Shown: one piece after another, positions 1 through 7,394 of the stretch
Layout of the letters: each line of letters begins with the position of its first letter
Position numbering within the stretch: the stretch's first letter is position 1
DNA from: Lachnospiraceae bacterium
GTDB lineage: Bacteria > Bacillota > Clostridia > Lachnospirales > Lachnospiraceae
Length of the DNA stretch: 37,615 nt
Direction: 5' to 3'
NCBI GenBank assembly: GCA_017484135.1
Contig: JAFUTQ010000114.1
Span: 1 to 37,615 of the forward strand
Position numbers and translations under genes: made by a program
The notes under the pieces: model-generated
Seen by the model: only the letters and a program-made list of their open reading frames with translations
Told to the model about the DNA's origin: nothing
The model's database searches: none

Positions 1-264
1 AGACCAAAGCGAAAGAGGTAATGAACACAATGCTTACGAATATCGTAACCATTGTGAAAGAAACGCCGGAAAAAATCTGGAACTGCATTGTAGGAGCCGT
101 AACAAAAGTAGCCGAGTGGGGCACAAACATGCAGACCAAAGCGAAAGAGGTAATGAACACAATGCTTACGAATATCGTAACCATTGTGAAAGAAACGCCG
201 GAAAAAATCTGGAACTGCATTGTAGGTGCCGTAACCAAAGTAGCTACATGGGGCACAGAGGTAA
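1..264 (+). repeat. 132-bp in-frame tandem repeat in the tape measure gene
   Basis: Two copies with a period of 132 bp (44 codons): the first is cut by the window edge and the second starts near 133. They are almost identical at DNA level up to about position 220 (one difference at 'gtaggagcc' versus 'gtaggtgcc', one at 'aacaaaag' versus 'aaccaaag'), and the end of copy 2 diverges. Near-identity of DNA and not only of protein points to a recent duplication, which would lengthen the tape measure by one unit. More copies may lie to the left. Confidence 0.85.
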
Positions 265-803
265 AGAACAAAGCTGTAGAGGGCATGAAAAGCGTTATAA
301 GTGGTATAACAGATGCCTTTAAGAACATTGGTAGCACTTTCGCTGGTTTTGGTAAGAACATGGTAGAGGGTATCTGGAACGGCATAAGCAATACTACACA
401 GTGGATAAAAGACAAAATAAAAGGCTGGGTAGGGGATGTAACGAGCTTCCTAAAAAATCTCTTTGGAATCGCCAGCCCATCTAAACTTATGCGGGACGAG
501 ATAGGCGTATATCTGGCGCAAGGTATAGGCGTAGGATTTGCAGAGGAAATGGACGGGGTAAACAAGCAGATAGAGGATGCCATACCGAAAGAGTTTGACG
601 TAGGGGCAAAAGTCAACATGAATAAAGAACCCATTGACTTTACCTACGATATAGGCGACGGGAAACCAAAACCCAAGACAAAAGGCGGCGCGGCAGCAGG
701 CGGATTGACTGTCATACAGAATATCTACGCAAATACCACGGATTATGTAAAACAGCAAAAAGAAGCTGCAAGGCAATTCAAAATGATAGCAAGGACGGTG
801 TGA
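3..803 (+). CDS. Phage tail tape measure protein, C-terminal part (start lies left of window)
   Basis: The reading frame is open from the first codon of the window, so the gene begins upstream; the first ATG at 21 is internal, because the residues before it (TKAKEV) belong to a repeat unit. The visible 266 residues start with two nearly identical 44-residue units (MNTMLTNIV..ETPEKIW), then a diverged amphipathic helical stretch, then the segment FGIASPSKLMRDEIG followed by Y.AQGIG.GF, which is typical of the C-terminal end of tape measure proteins. Tape measure proteins set tail length in siphoviruses and sit inside the tail tube. The next gene begins at its stop codon, as expected for the tape measure to distal-tail order. 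The assignment rests on this motif and on gene order. Confidence 0.85.
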   Translation, partial: TKAKEVMNTMLTNIVTIVKETPEKIWNCIVGAVTKVAEWGTNMQTKAKEVMNTMLTNIVTIVKETPEKIWNCIVGAVTKVATWGTEVKNKAVEGMKSVISGITDAFKNIGSTFAGFGKNMVEGIWNGISNTTQWIKDKIKGWVGDVTSFLKNLFGIASPSKLMRDEIGVYLAQGIGVGFAEEMDGVNKQIEDAIPKEFDVGAKVNMNKEPIDFTYDIGDGKPKPKTKGGAAAGGLTVIQNIYANTTDYVKQQKEAARQFKMIARTV

Positions 804-805
804 GC

Positions 806-1693
806 ATGGAAAATGAAAAGCTGACATTTAGAAATTCGCGGGGAGAGAGTCTGGAAATGGGAATAGACAGCGTATATCACTGCAACGTTAGCAAGGATGT
901 GAGTGGCATAGCAGGCGTTACGAATGTGATCTACAGCACAAATAGCATGGGACAGCATGGGGATACATATGTAGGGCAGCGTATTGAGGCAAGGGACGTA
1001 GATATTTTAGGACATATCAATACAAGGGACAAAGCGCAGGCATTACAGCTGCGCCGCCAGATGCTCAAGATACTTAATCCGGAGCTTAGCGCCACACTGA
1101 CTTATGAGTATGGCAGCTTTAAGCGCGTGATAGATTGCAGGATGTTTGACGAGCCCAAAATAGAAAGAAAAAGCGTGTTGTATGAATTTAATCTACAGCT
1201 GGAATGCCTTAATCCGTTCTGGCGAGAAGAGGACGAAACAAAAGAGGACATAGCAAACTGGGTGGCTGCGTGGCATTTTCCCTGCGTGATTGATAAGGAA
1301 AGCACAAAAGGCATGATTTTTGGCTATAGAACAGAAAGCGTAATAGTGGACTGCTACAACGAGGGCGACGTGTCAACGGGTATGCGCATACGATTTACGG
1401 CGCGGGGAACGGTTGAAAATCCTATACTGCTTAACGTAGATACCGGGGAATTTATACAGCTTAATGTCGTCATGCTGACGGGCGATGTAATAGAAGTTAA
1501 TACGAAATATGGCAATAAGGGTGCAAAGCTGACACGGGACGGAATAGAAACGGATTGTTTTCGATTTATTGACGTAGACAGCACATTCATGCAGCTGGCC
1601 ATAGGAGACAACAATTTTAGATATGATGCCGCCAATGGGGTAAACGCTCTTGAGGTGGCAATATTCTATAGCAAGGAATTTTTAGGAGTGTGA
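806..1693 (+). CDS. Distal tail (Dit-like) phage tail protein
   Basis: This 295-residue protein follows directly after the tape measure gene. Its N-terminal half (LTFRNSRGESLEM, then YVGQRIEARDVDILGHI, then LNPELSATLTYEYGSFKR) resembles the N-terminal domain of siphovirus distal tail proteins of the SPP1 gp19.1 type, which form the hexameric hub joining tail tube and baseplate. The later part (LNPFWREEDE, then a beta-rich GTVENPILLN..GEFIQL region) is the usual C-terminal jelly-roll-like domain. I chose ATG 806 because AAGGA at 791-795 is about 10 bases upstream; GTG 800 in the same frame is too close to it. It lies four bases before the next tail gene. The family is clear from motifs and order; the exact name is inferred. 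Confidence 0.8.
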   Translation: MENEKLTFRNSRGESLEMGIDSVYHCNVSKDVSGIAGVTNVIYSTNSMGQHGDTYVGQRIEARDVDILGHINTRDKAQALQLRRQMLKILNPELSATLTYEYGSFKRVIDCRMFDEPKIERKSVLYEFNLQLECLNPFWREEDETKEDIANWVAAWHFPCVIDKESTKGMIFGYRTESVIVDCYNEGDVSTGMRIRFTARGTVENPILLNVDTGEFIQLNVVMLTGDVIEVNTKYGNKGAKLTRDGIETDCFRFIDVDSTFMQLAIGDNNFRYDAANGVNALEVAIFYSKEFLGV

Positions 1694-1696
1694 TGC

Positions 1697-2851
1697 ATGG
1701 AGCTTAGAGTATTTGACAAGACAGTAGAGCCGCTGGGGACAATAGACGAAATGGCAAGCCTGCTATGGCATACGAAATATTTTGACGTGGGTACATTTAG
1801 TTTACTTGCGCCGATTACGGAGAATAACAGCCGCCTGCTGGTAGAGGGTAACATACTTACTAAGCACGATGGAAAGAAGGAAGTACAGACCTCGGACGGC
1901 GGGATATGGCGCAGGGCTGCGCAGATTACCTATGTACATATAACCAAAGACGAAAACGGACTAGAGCAGATAGAGGCGCAGGGCTATATGTTGAGCCGTT
2001 GGCTTAATAAGCGCTGCATCTGTCCGCAGATTGTAGCTATCGCTACAAACCAGAGCCTTATAAACACTATGGTAATAAACAACTGCGGCAGTGAGGCGAG
2101 TGTAAAGCGCTGCTTTCCGCAGTTTGCCATATTAGAGCAGGAAAACATAGCAGGCAACCAAGTGGAGTATGCAAACGAGGTATACGCCCAACTGGGACTT
2201 GAAGTCAAAGCAAGAGCGCAGGCAGGAAAGCTGGGCTATGACATTCTGGTAAATGAAAGAGAGAAGAAATACGGCTTTTATCTGTATAAAGGAAAAGACC
2301 TTACAGCAACAAATAACGACGGTAACACACCCTGCATATTTTCCCGTGATTTTGATAACGTGAATGAGCAGGAATACACCGTCAGTATAGAAAACTGCGG
2401 TAATTTTATTTATGTGCAGGGGGCAGCAGACGACGATGGCAGCCAGCCGGTAGTTACCGTGGACGGAGAGGGCGCGGAAGGTTTAGAACTGGAAGAGGTT
2501 TTTTGTGATGCCACGGACATAGCAAGAAAATACCAGAGCGGAGAAACAGAGATAACAATACCGCTTAATACATATCTGGCTATGCTGCGGACACGGGGCG
2601 GCGCGGAACTGGAAAATTACGGGAAAACTATAAATTTTGTAAGCACCATAAATACAAATTCAAATTTGAAATTTAAGGGCGATTTTGATTTGGGCGATCG
2701 GATTACTTGCAAGGAAGAAAAATGGGGAATACAGATAGACGCAAGGATAACGGAAGTAACAGAAACTTACCAGAAAGGCGAGGAAACCATAGAGGCTACA
2801 TTTGGAGATAGCCTGCCTACGCTGGTAGAACAGATTAGGAAAGTGAGGTAG
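1697..2851 (+). CDS. Siphovirus Gp37-like tail/baseplate protein
   Basis: A 384-residue protein in the third position after the tape measure. The N-terminus (MELRVFDKTVEPLGTID..SLLW) and the sequence (F.VGTFSLLAP.T..N) match the ReqiPepy6 Gp37-like family found after Dit in many Firmicutes phages. Its C-terminal part (DLGDRITC..KWGIQIDARI) is the usual conserved beta segment. By position it corresponds to the tail-associated hub protein that closes the tube and carries the receptor-binding parts. No peptidase or lysozyme motif is visible, so it is probably structural only. Isoleucine is encoded mainly by ATA, as in the surrounding phage genes. It is spaced 4 bp from both neighbours and is probably translated from the same late transcript. 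Confidence 0.72.
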   Translation: MELRVFDKTVEPLGTIDEMASLLWHTKYFDVGTFSLLAPITENNSRLLVEGNILTKHDGKKEVQTSDGGIWRRAAQITYVHITKDENGLEQIEAQGYMLSRWLNKRCICPQIVAIATNQSLINTMVINNCGSEASVKRCFPQFAILEQENIAGNQVEYANEVYAQLGLEVKARAQAGKLGYDILVNEREKKYGFYLYKGKDLTATNNDGNTPCIFSRDFDNVNEQEYTVSIENCGNFIYVQGAADDDGSQPVVTVDGEGAEGLELEEVFCDATDIARKYQSGETEITIPLNTYLAMLRTRGGAELENYGKTINFVSTINTNSNLKFKGDFDLGDRITCKEEKWGIQIDARITEVTETYQKGEETIEATFGDSLPTLVEQIRKVR

Positions 2852-2855
2852 CAAA

Positions 2856-3992
2856 ATGGCAAACAGCTTACCGTTTGATGCTGTGCGAGTAGATAATGAA
2901 TACGACAGAGTCTATAAAGCCGAGGACTGGGCGTGGTACTTCGCGACGTTCATAGCAAATGGCGTTTTTCCAAAGCCGAGCGACGGACTACAAGTAATAG
3001 CTTATAGCGGCATGGAAATAAGGATAAATGCGGGGTATGCATTTATCAACGGATACGCATTCAGAAACCCAGCCACATATAGTTTAACACTGGATACGGC
3101 AGAGGGAGCGCAAAATAGAATAGACAGAGTAGTAGTGCGCTGGGATCTGTCGCTGAGAGATATGTACATTGCGATACTGAAGGGCTCGCCGTCCGCAAAG
3201 CCAGTGCCCACTGCAGTAACAAGGAATACGGAAATATGGGAGCTGGCATTAGCGGATATATATGTAGGCAAGGGTGTTACAAGGATACAAACACAGAATA
3301 TCACGGACCAGCGTTTTAATAGCGCCGTCTGCGGCATAGTGACGGGTACGGTGGAAGAGATAGACGCAAGCGTGCTCACAAAGCAGTTTACAGATTTCTT
3401 TAACAGCTACAGTGCGGCAGTGCTGGACGAGTTTAGCGTATATAAGCAGAAAATAGAAACGTATCTTGCGCAGCTGGCGGGTGTTTACAATGATTATGTT
3501 GCACAGACAGAGGATTTATTTACACAGTACGAAAACAAATTTAATAACCGATACAGCGTTTTTGAAAACACATTAGACGGCTGGGAACGTCAGCTTTTAG
3601 ATGCTTACACCGGATTTGTGGCAAATATTCAGCTTTTCCAGACGGAGGCAGAGAGCGATTTCAATGCATGGTTTGAGGCTATCAAGGGAAAGTTGGGGGA
3701 AGATGCCGCAGGGCAGATACAACTTGAAATTGACGAGATTACAACAGCAGTGCAGGAGCTTACGCGGGCGACAGCAGCAGGCACGGCGGAGACAAAAGCG
3801 GCGCTAGAGGAACTGGACAATAGAGTAAAACGGATAGAAAGTGGCTGGGGTATTGACCTTAAGCATGATGCGGTGCTGGGACTTTGCTACATGGGCGCCG
3901 CCTATATGAGCCAGCATTACGAAAGAACAGAGGAAACGGCAGTAATAGGAGCTACCTATATTGGCAGCTCCTACCTTGCAAATACATATTAG
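2856..3992 (+). CDS. Baseplate/tail-fibre-like structural protein with coiled-coil middle
   Basis: This 378-residue protein has three visible parts. Residues 1-165 resemble the N-terminal attachment domain of phage baseplate upper or fibre proteins (MEIRINAGYAFINGYAF, then NRIDRVVVRWDLSLR). Residues 180-330 are strongly helical with many aromatic residues (VLDEFSVYKQKIETYLAQLA, YVAQTEDLFTQYENKF) and end in a coiled coil (ELTRATAAGTAETKAALEEL). The last 40 residues are a short beta-like tip with related elements YMGAAYMS and YIGSSYLA. It probably trimerises and sits at the tail end, next to the variable protein two genes on. A direct role as anchor for that protein is plausible but not shown by the sequence. 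Confidence 0.65.
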   Translation: MANSLPFDAVRVDNEYDRVYKAEDWAWYFATFIANGVFPKPSDGLQVIAYSGMEIRINAGYAFINGYAFRNPATYSLTLDTAEGAQNRIDRVVVRWDLSLRDMYIAILKGSPSAKPVPTAVTRNTEIWELALADIYVGKGVTRIQTQNITDQRFNSAVCGIVTGTVEEIDASVLTKQFTDFFNSYSAAVLDEFSVYKQKIETYLAQLAGVYNDYVAQTEDLFTQYENKFNNRYSVFENTLDGWERQLLDAYTGFVANIQLFQTEAESDFNAWFEAIKGKLGEDAAGQIQLEIDEITTAVQELTRATAAGTAETKAALEELDNRVKRIESGWGIDLKHDAVLGLCYMGAAYMSQHYERTEETAVIGATYIGSSYLANTY

Positions 3993-4007
3993 GAAAGGTG
4001 GCAGACC

Positions 4008-4445
4008 ATGAAAGGATTTCCAAAAACATTAAAGACAAAAGAGGATTATTACAATTGTCTGGCAATGGTGGCAGCAGGAGAATTGCAGGCGGCTGACTTG
4101 CTGGCAAAAATTGAGAGCGCAGAGGCGCAACGCTATTTGCGGTGCGCGGTAGTGGAAGTGGCAGAGGAAAAGAAAACCGCAACACTTATTTACTGCGATG
4201 AGGCGACAGCAGGCATGAAGTTTGTGGCGGACGGAGTATCCGGGACGGTGCAGGCAGTGGAGCATATGCAGAGTGAAGAGGCGCAGACAGCAGGCGAGGC
4301 AGTAAATGACCGCACGGTACTTACCCTGTCTAAGGCGGTTACGGCTGATTGCTCCACGATTGCTATTGAGACGGCAGAAACCGTGACAGGTATGACAAAA
4401 GACGATATTACAGCACTGAAAGGAGTATTAAAACAGTATGAGTAG
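4008..4445 (+). CDS. Phage protein of unknown function, coupled to the DGR target gene
   Basis: A 145-residue protein that I do not recognise. It begins MKGFPKTLKTKEDYYNCLAM, has a helical first half (LQAADLLAKIESAEAQRYLR), a beta-like middle (TATLIYCDEATAGMKFVADG) and an acidic, threonine-rich C-terminus (TIAIETAETVTGMTKDDI). There is no signal peptide or membrane segment. Its stop codon lies eight bases inside the next gene, so translation of the DGR target protein is probably coupled to it. That layout suggests production in linked amounts, as for a chaperone, adaptor or minor structural partner of the variable receptor-binding protein. This is inference from position only. Confidence 0.7.
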   Translation: MKGFPKTLKTKEDYYNCLAMVAAGELQAADLLAKIESAEAQRYLRCAVVEVAEEKKTATLIYCDEATAGMKFVADGVSGTVQAVEHMQSEEAQTAGEAVNDRTVLTLSKAVTADCSTIAIETAETVTGMTKDDITALKGVLKQYE

Positions 4446-5580
4446 ATTGATGGTAGACGATGTTACAAAGACTGACGCAAGGGCGCTTCTGAACGTCAAC
4501 AAAATGGCTATGATAAGCGATATTGTAGCGCCAAGCAATGAATATCTTTATGCAAGTGGCACAGATGAACTGACTGTAGCGGAAGGGTGTGTAATTGCCG
4601 TTGGTGGCGCGGGCATTTTTAAGACCACAAATACCCTGCTTACGGTGGCTAATTTGGATGTGGGCAGTGCATTTACAGCGGGCAGTGATTATTACATATA
4701 TATTTGTGATAACAGAATAGATGCGGCAGACGAGCAGTATATAATTTCCCTTAATTCCACATATCCTAACGGCTGGAATGCAAGCAACAGCAGAAAGATA
4801 GGTGGATTTCATTACGGCAGATGCCGAATGACAGACAGCAACCTGCAGCCGGTCAACAGAAGCGGCATTATTTTTGGAACTGGTTGGGAAAGTGCAGTAA
4901 GCAACGGTATTGTGCCGCGCTCCGTGTGGACATTAGGACACCGCCCAAAGTGCAGCCCGGAAGGAATGGTATATTTAGGCGGCGACACATGGGTAGATAT
5001 TTATCTTAATTCTGACGACGGCGCAAAAGGCTTAAAATCTGCTTACGGCTGTGCGCCAATGACAGGTACAGAGGGCATGAATTGGTACAATTTTTCAGAG
5101 CGTCTGGCAAAGAGCGGTAAGCGCATGCCTAATTATAGCGAGTTCTGCGCCTATGCGTTTGGCAGCCCGCAGGGATTGGATAACGCCAATACAAATGCGT
5201 GGACGGCGACCACCAACACGGGAAGAGACATCACGGGAAGCGTTATAAATGCTGTATCTGCTGTAGGCTGCGTAGATGCTGTAGGGCGTGTCTGGGAGTG
5301 GCTTAACGATCTTGTAACGAGAGCGGAACACGCCACTAGTGTAACACACCATCCTACAGAAGCGTGGGGCTGGGATGAAGAAACACCACTTAAAACCGGT
5401 GAACAGAATTATGATGTCGGCAACATTTATCAGTATTACGCAAATTCTTTGGCGGCGCTGGGGGCGGGCGGCTACTGGGCCGATGGCGCTAATGCGGGCG
5501 CACGTGCCGTGTATTGCACAGGTTGCCCGTGGAACGTCAGCAGCGGCATTGGCGGGCGTGGGGCGTGTGACTCTATGTAG
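4438..5580 (+). CDS. DGR target: variable receptor-binding protein with C-type-lectin-like fold
   Basis: A 380-residue protein, about the length of the Bordetella phage tropism determinant Mtd. Residues 1-130 look like a virion-attachment domain (the end, RKIGGFHYGRCR, recalls Mtd-like proteins). Residues 155-380 have the formylglycine-enzyme/C-type-lectin layout (GMNWYNFSERLAKSGKRMP, NAVSAVGCVDAVGRVWEWL, ending GARAVYC..CPWN..SGIGGRG). The final 126 coding bases are the variable repeat. Compared with the template, ten residues differ (342, 346, 348, 349, 359, 361, 362, 363, 368, 370), mostly asparagine in the template. These sit on the part of this fold that forms the ligand-binding face in known DGR proteins. 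It most likely binds the bacterial host surface at the tail tip. The gene overlaps the previous stop by eight bases. Confidence 0.9.
   Translation: MSRLMVDDVTKTDARALLNVNKMAMISDIVAPSNEYLYASGTDELTVAEGCVIAVGGAGIFKTTNTLLTVANLDVGSAFTAGSDYYIYICDNRIDAADEQYIISLNSTYPNGWNASNSRKIGGFHYGRCRMTDSNLQPVNRSGIIFGTGWESAVSNGIVPRSVWTLGHRPKCSPEGMVYLGGDTWVDIYLNSDDGAKGLKSAYGCAPMTGTEGMNWYNFSERLAKSGKRMPNYSEFCAYAFGSPQGLDNANTNAWTATTNTGRDITGSVINAVSAVGCVDAVGRVWEWLNDLVTRAEHATSVTHHPTEAWGWDEETPLKTGEQNYDVGNIYQYYANSLAALGAGGYWADGANAGARAVYCTGCPWNVSSGIGGRGACDSM
5447..5572 (+). repeat. Variable repeat (VR) of the diversity-generating retroelement
   Basis: 126 bp at the 3' end of the target gene align without gaps to TR at 6011-6136. 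Sixteen positions differ. Fourteen are template adenines replaced by G (10), T (2) or C (2); the other two are T6026 to G (VR 5462) and C6084 to A (VR 5520). The TR has 27 adenines among 126 bases, so the bias to adenine is very strong. The last 24 bases, rich in G and C, are identical in both copies and correspond to the initiation-of-mutagenic-homing segment; the two sequences separate immediately after GTGACT. Confidence 0.95.
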
Positions 5581-5581
5581 A

Positions 5582-5602
5582 CGGCGGGCGAAAGCCCAGC
5601 CG
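5582..5602 (+). promoter_or_regulatory. GAAA-loop hairpin just downstream of VR (retrohoming target structure)
   Basis: CGGCGGGC, loop GAAA, then GCCC-A-GCCG: an eight-pair stem with one bulged A, starting two bases after the target gene stop codon. In the Bordetella phage DGR a hairpin or cruciform with a GAAA tetraloop a short distance after VR is needed for efficient retrohoming. The same position, stem length and loop here argue for that role. No T-run follows, so it is not a terminator. It is absent after TR, which fits its role of marking VR as the recipient. Confidence 0.8.
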
Positions 5603-5623
5603 ACTACTATAGGGGGGTGTGAA

Positions 5624-5980
5624 ATGACAATCCAGGAAAAAACAGACCAATTACACCAGAAAATATATGATTTTCTGCTATACATATATCCGTTGCTAAG
5701 CAAGTATCCAAAATTTGAAAAATTCAGTCTGCAAACAGCAACCAGAAACGCAATACTGGAAACGCTGCAAGAGGTTATAAAGTGGGACAAGACAGCAACG
5801 AAAAGCCACCTATACGCAGCGGATACGGCGTTACAGCAAAGTAAGGAACTGCTGCGGCTGGCAAATGATTTGAAGTATAGCGCAATGAACGCCCAGCACT
5901 ACGGCACAAGCAGCCGAAAGCTGAAAGAAATAGGCGTTATGCTGGGAGAACTTATAGAAGAGGTGAAAGCAAAGAAATAA
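5624..5980 (+). CDS. avd: DGR accessory variability determinant (Avd-like four-helix protein)
   Basis: A 118-residue, helix-rich, lysine-rich protein between VR and TR. The sequence (IYDFLLYIYPLLSKYPKFEK, then LEEVIKWDKTA-like and LRLANDLKYSAMNAQHYG segments) fits the Avd/23S-intervening-sequence-like four-helix bundle. Avd forms a pentamer that binds the DGR reverse transcriptase and template RNA and is required for mutagenic reverse transcription. The length is close to the usual 110-130 residues. ATG 5624 follows a strong AGGGGGGTG ribosome binding site at 5611-5619. Place, size and helical pattern all agree, and no other candidate accessory gene lies in the cassette. Confidence 0.85.
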   Translation: MTIQEKTDQLHQKIYDFLLYIYPLLSKYPKFEKFSLQTATRNAILETLQEVIKWDKTATKSHLYAADTALQQSKELLRLANDLKYSAMNAQHYGTSSRKLKEIGVMLGELIEEVKAKK

Positions 5981-6010
5981 TAAAATATGGGGCAGCTGCT
6001 TACTACAGCC

Positions 6011-6136
6011 CTTTGGCGGCGCTGATAGCGGGCGGCAACTGGAACAATGGCGCTAATGCGGGCGCACGTGCCGTGAATTGCAACAATTACCCGTGGAACG
6101 TCAACAGCAACATTGGCGGGCGTGGGGCGTGTGACT
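6011..6136 (+). repeat. Template repeat (TR) of the diversity-generating retroelement
   Basis: A non-coding copy of the VR, 30 bp after avd and 173 bp before the reverse transcriptase gene. Read in the VR frame it holds asparagine codons AAC/AAT at most of the changed sites, the usual design because AAY codons give broad amino-acid variety without stop codons when the adenines mutate. It also has ATA and TAC at two changed sites. The flanks (before 6011 and after 6136) do not match the VR flanks apart from chance, so the homology ends are sharp. Confidence 0.95.
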
Positions 6137-6308
6137 TAGTGAGAGCATTATAGGCTTAGCGTATCTACGGAACACTAGCAAGGACTTAAAGAGGAATTTA
6201 GGCAGAGTGCTTAATATTCTATAGTCAGAGCGGCTGTCCCGCCGTAAGGCAAAGAGAAAAAGCAGAGCTGCTGGTTAGTAGCTGCGGCGAAAGGCAGGAG
6301 CTTATATT
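6137..6308 (+). ncRNA. Spacer part of the DGR template RNA
   Basis: 172 bases between TR and the reverse transcriptase hold no plausible gene. In the Bordetella DGR about 140 bases after TR form a structured RNA that binds RT-Avd and primes cDNA synthesis. The stretch here has the same position and similar size, with a possible hairpin near 6262-6284 (GCAGAGCTGCT / AGTAGCTGC) just before the ribosome binding site AGGAG at 6296-6300. The RNA role is inferred from the known system; its 5' end is probably inside or before avd. Confidence 0.6.
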
Positions 6309-7370
6309 TTGAAACGAGTAGGATATATCATAAACCAGAGCGGCGAGAAAATAACACTTGTAGAGGCTATGGCTGATTATGCAAACGTGCAGAAAGCCTA
6401 TAACAAAGCCAGAAAGTGCAAGCGATACCGCAAAGACGTTTTGCTTTTTACCAAAGACAAAGAGAGCAATTTAGAAAAGGTGCGGGACGATATTTTAAAT
6501 CTTTCCTATGAGCCAAGCGAGTACCATTATTTTAAGGTATTTGAGCCGAAAGAGAGGCAGATAATGGCGCTGCCATTCTATGACAGAGTGGTACAGCACG
6601 CCATAAATAACGTGCTAGAGCCTATATTTGATAAACGCTTTATATCCCAGTCTTACGCCTGCCGAAAAGGTAAGGGTATGCACGCTGCATCTGATACGCT
6701 GCAAAATTGGCTTTATGAGTGGCAGAAATTCCACCCAGACGAGCCGCTTTATGTTATCAAGGCAGACATACACCACTATTTTCAGAGTATAGACCACGGA
6801 ATACTTAAGGCTGAAATACGAAAAACAATTAAGGACGCTGGGGTACTGGCACTACTGGATAAAATTATAGACCATAACGGCAATATGCCAGAGGGTATAG
6901 GCATACCAGTAGGAAACCTTACAAGCCAGCTATTCGCTAATATTTATCTGGATAAGCTGGATAAGTACATCAAGCACACGCTGGGCGCAAAGCAGTACAT
7001 AAGGTATGTGGACGACTTTATAATACTAAGTCCAGACAAGGAAGAGCTGCGGCGCTGGCTGGCAGAAATTGAGGTGTTTTTAAGGGAAGAGCTGCGGCTT
7101 GCGCTTAACCCTAAAACTGCAATACTGGCAGCAAAGAACGGCATAGACTTTGTAGGCTATAAGCACAGGGCAACGCACAGAAAGGTAAGACCATACAGCA
7201 TTAAGCGTATCAAGCAGACAATCAAGAAGTGCGAAAGCGGAAAAATAACGAAAGAACAATTACAAAAGAGCATACAGAGCTGGACGGGACACGCAGGACA
7301 CGCCGACAGCTACAACCTACGGAAGAAAATAAAAACACTGGCAAATGCAGCTATACAAAAGGCAGCATAG
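6309..7370 (+). CDS. DGR reverse transcriptase
   Basis: A 353-residue group-II-intron-like reverse transcriptase. Visible motifs in order are VVQHAINNVLEPIFD (around 94-108), the first catalytic aspartate in IKADIHHYFQSID (150-162), GIPVGNLTSQLFANIYLD (198-215) and the catalytic YVDD at 233-236, followed by LNPKT and FVGYKHR. The GNLTSQ form, where most retroelements have QGxxxSP, is a hallmark of DGR enzymes and is linked to error-prone copying of adenines. There is no endonuclease or maturase tail, as expected. The start is TTG at 6309, with AGGAG eight bases upstream; the next candidate would remove conserved sequence. It copies TR RNA into adenine-mutated cDNA that replaces VR. Confidence 0.95.
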   Translation: MKRVGYIINQSGEKITLVEAMADYANVQKAYNKARKCKRYRKDVLLFTKDKESNLEKVRDDILNLSYEPSEYHYFKVFEPKERQIMALPFYDRVVQHAINNVLEPIFDKRFISQSYACRKGKGMHAASDTLQNWLYEWQKFHPDEPLYVIKADIHHYFQSIDHGILKAEIRKTIKDAGVLALLDKIIDHNGNMPEGIGIPVGNLTSQLFANIYLDKLDKYIKHTLGAKQYIRYVDDFIILSPDKEELRRWLAEIEVFLREELRLALNPKTAILAAKNGIDFVGYKHRATHRKVRPYSIKRIKQTIKKCESGKITKEQLQKSIQSWTGHAGHADSYNLRKKIKTLANAAIQKAA

Positions 7371-7394
7371 ACCAGCAGGCGCAGGAGTGAGTAC

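Noticed and set aside
1-264. Tape measure repeat as a second VR/TR pair
   Set aside because: Differences between the copies are not biased to adenine and both copies are coding in tandem; it is an ordinary duplication.
4438-5580. Formylglycine-generating enzyme activity for the DGR target
   Set aside because: The fold resembles it, but the context and variable C-terminus show a ligand-binding phage protein, and I do not see the paired catalytic cysteine arrangement of the enzyme.
5375-5623. Longer version of Avd starting inside the target gene
   Set aside because: The extension overlaps VR in another frame; the strong ribosome binding site and family length support ATG 5624.
5095-5790. Minus-strand frame of 231 codons across VR and the avd start
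   Set aside because: It is antisense to the DGR target and crosses the hairpin and avd; composition is atypical and no start signal is present.
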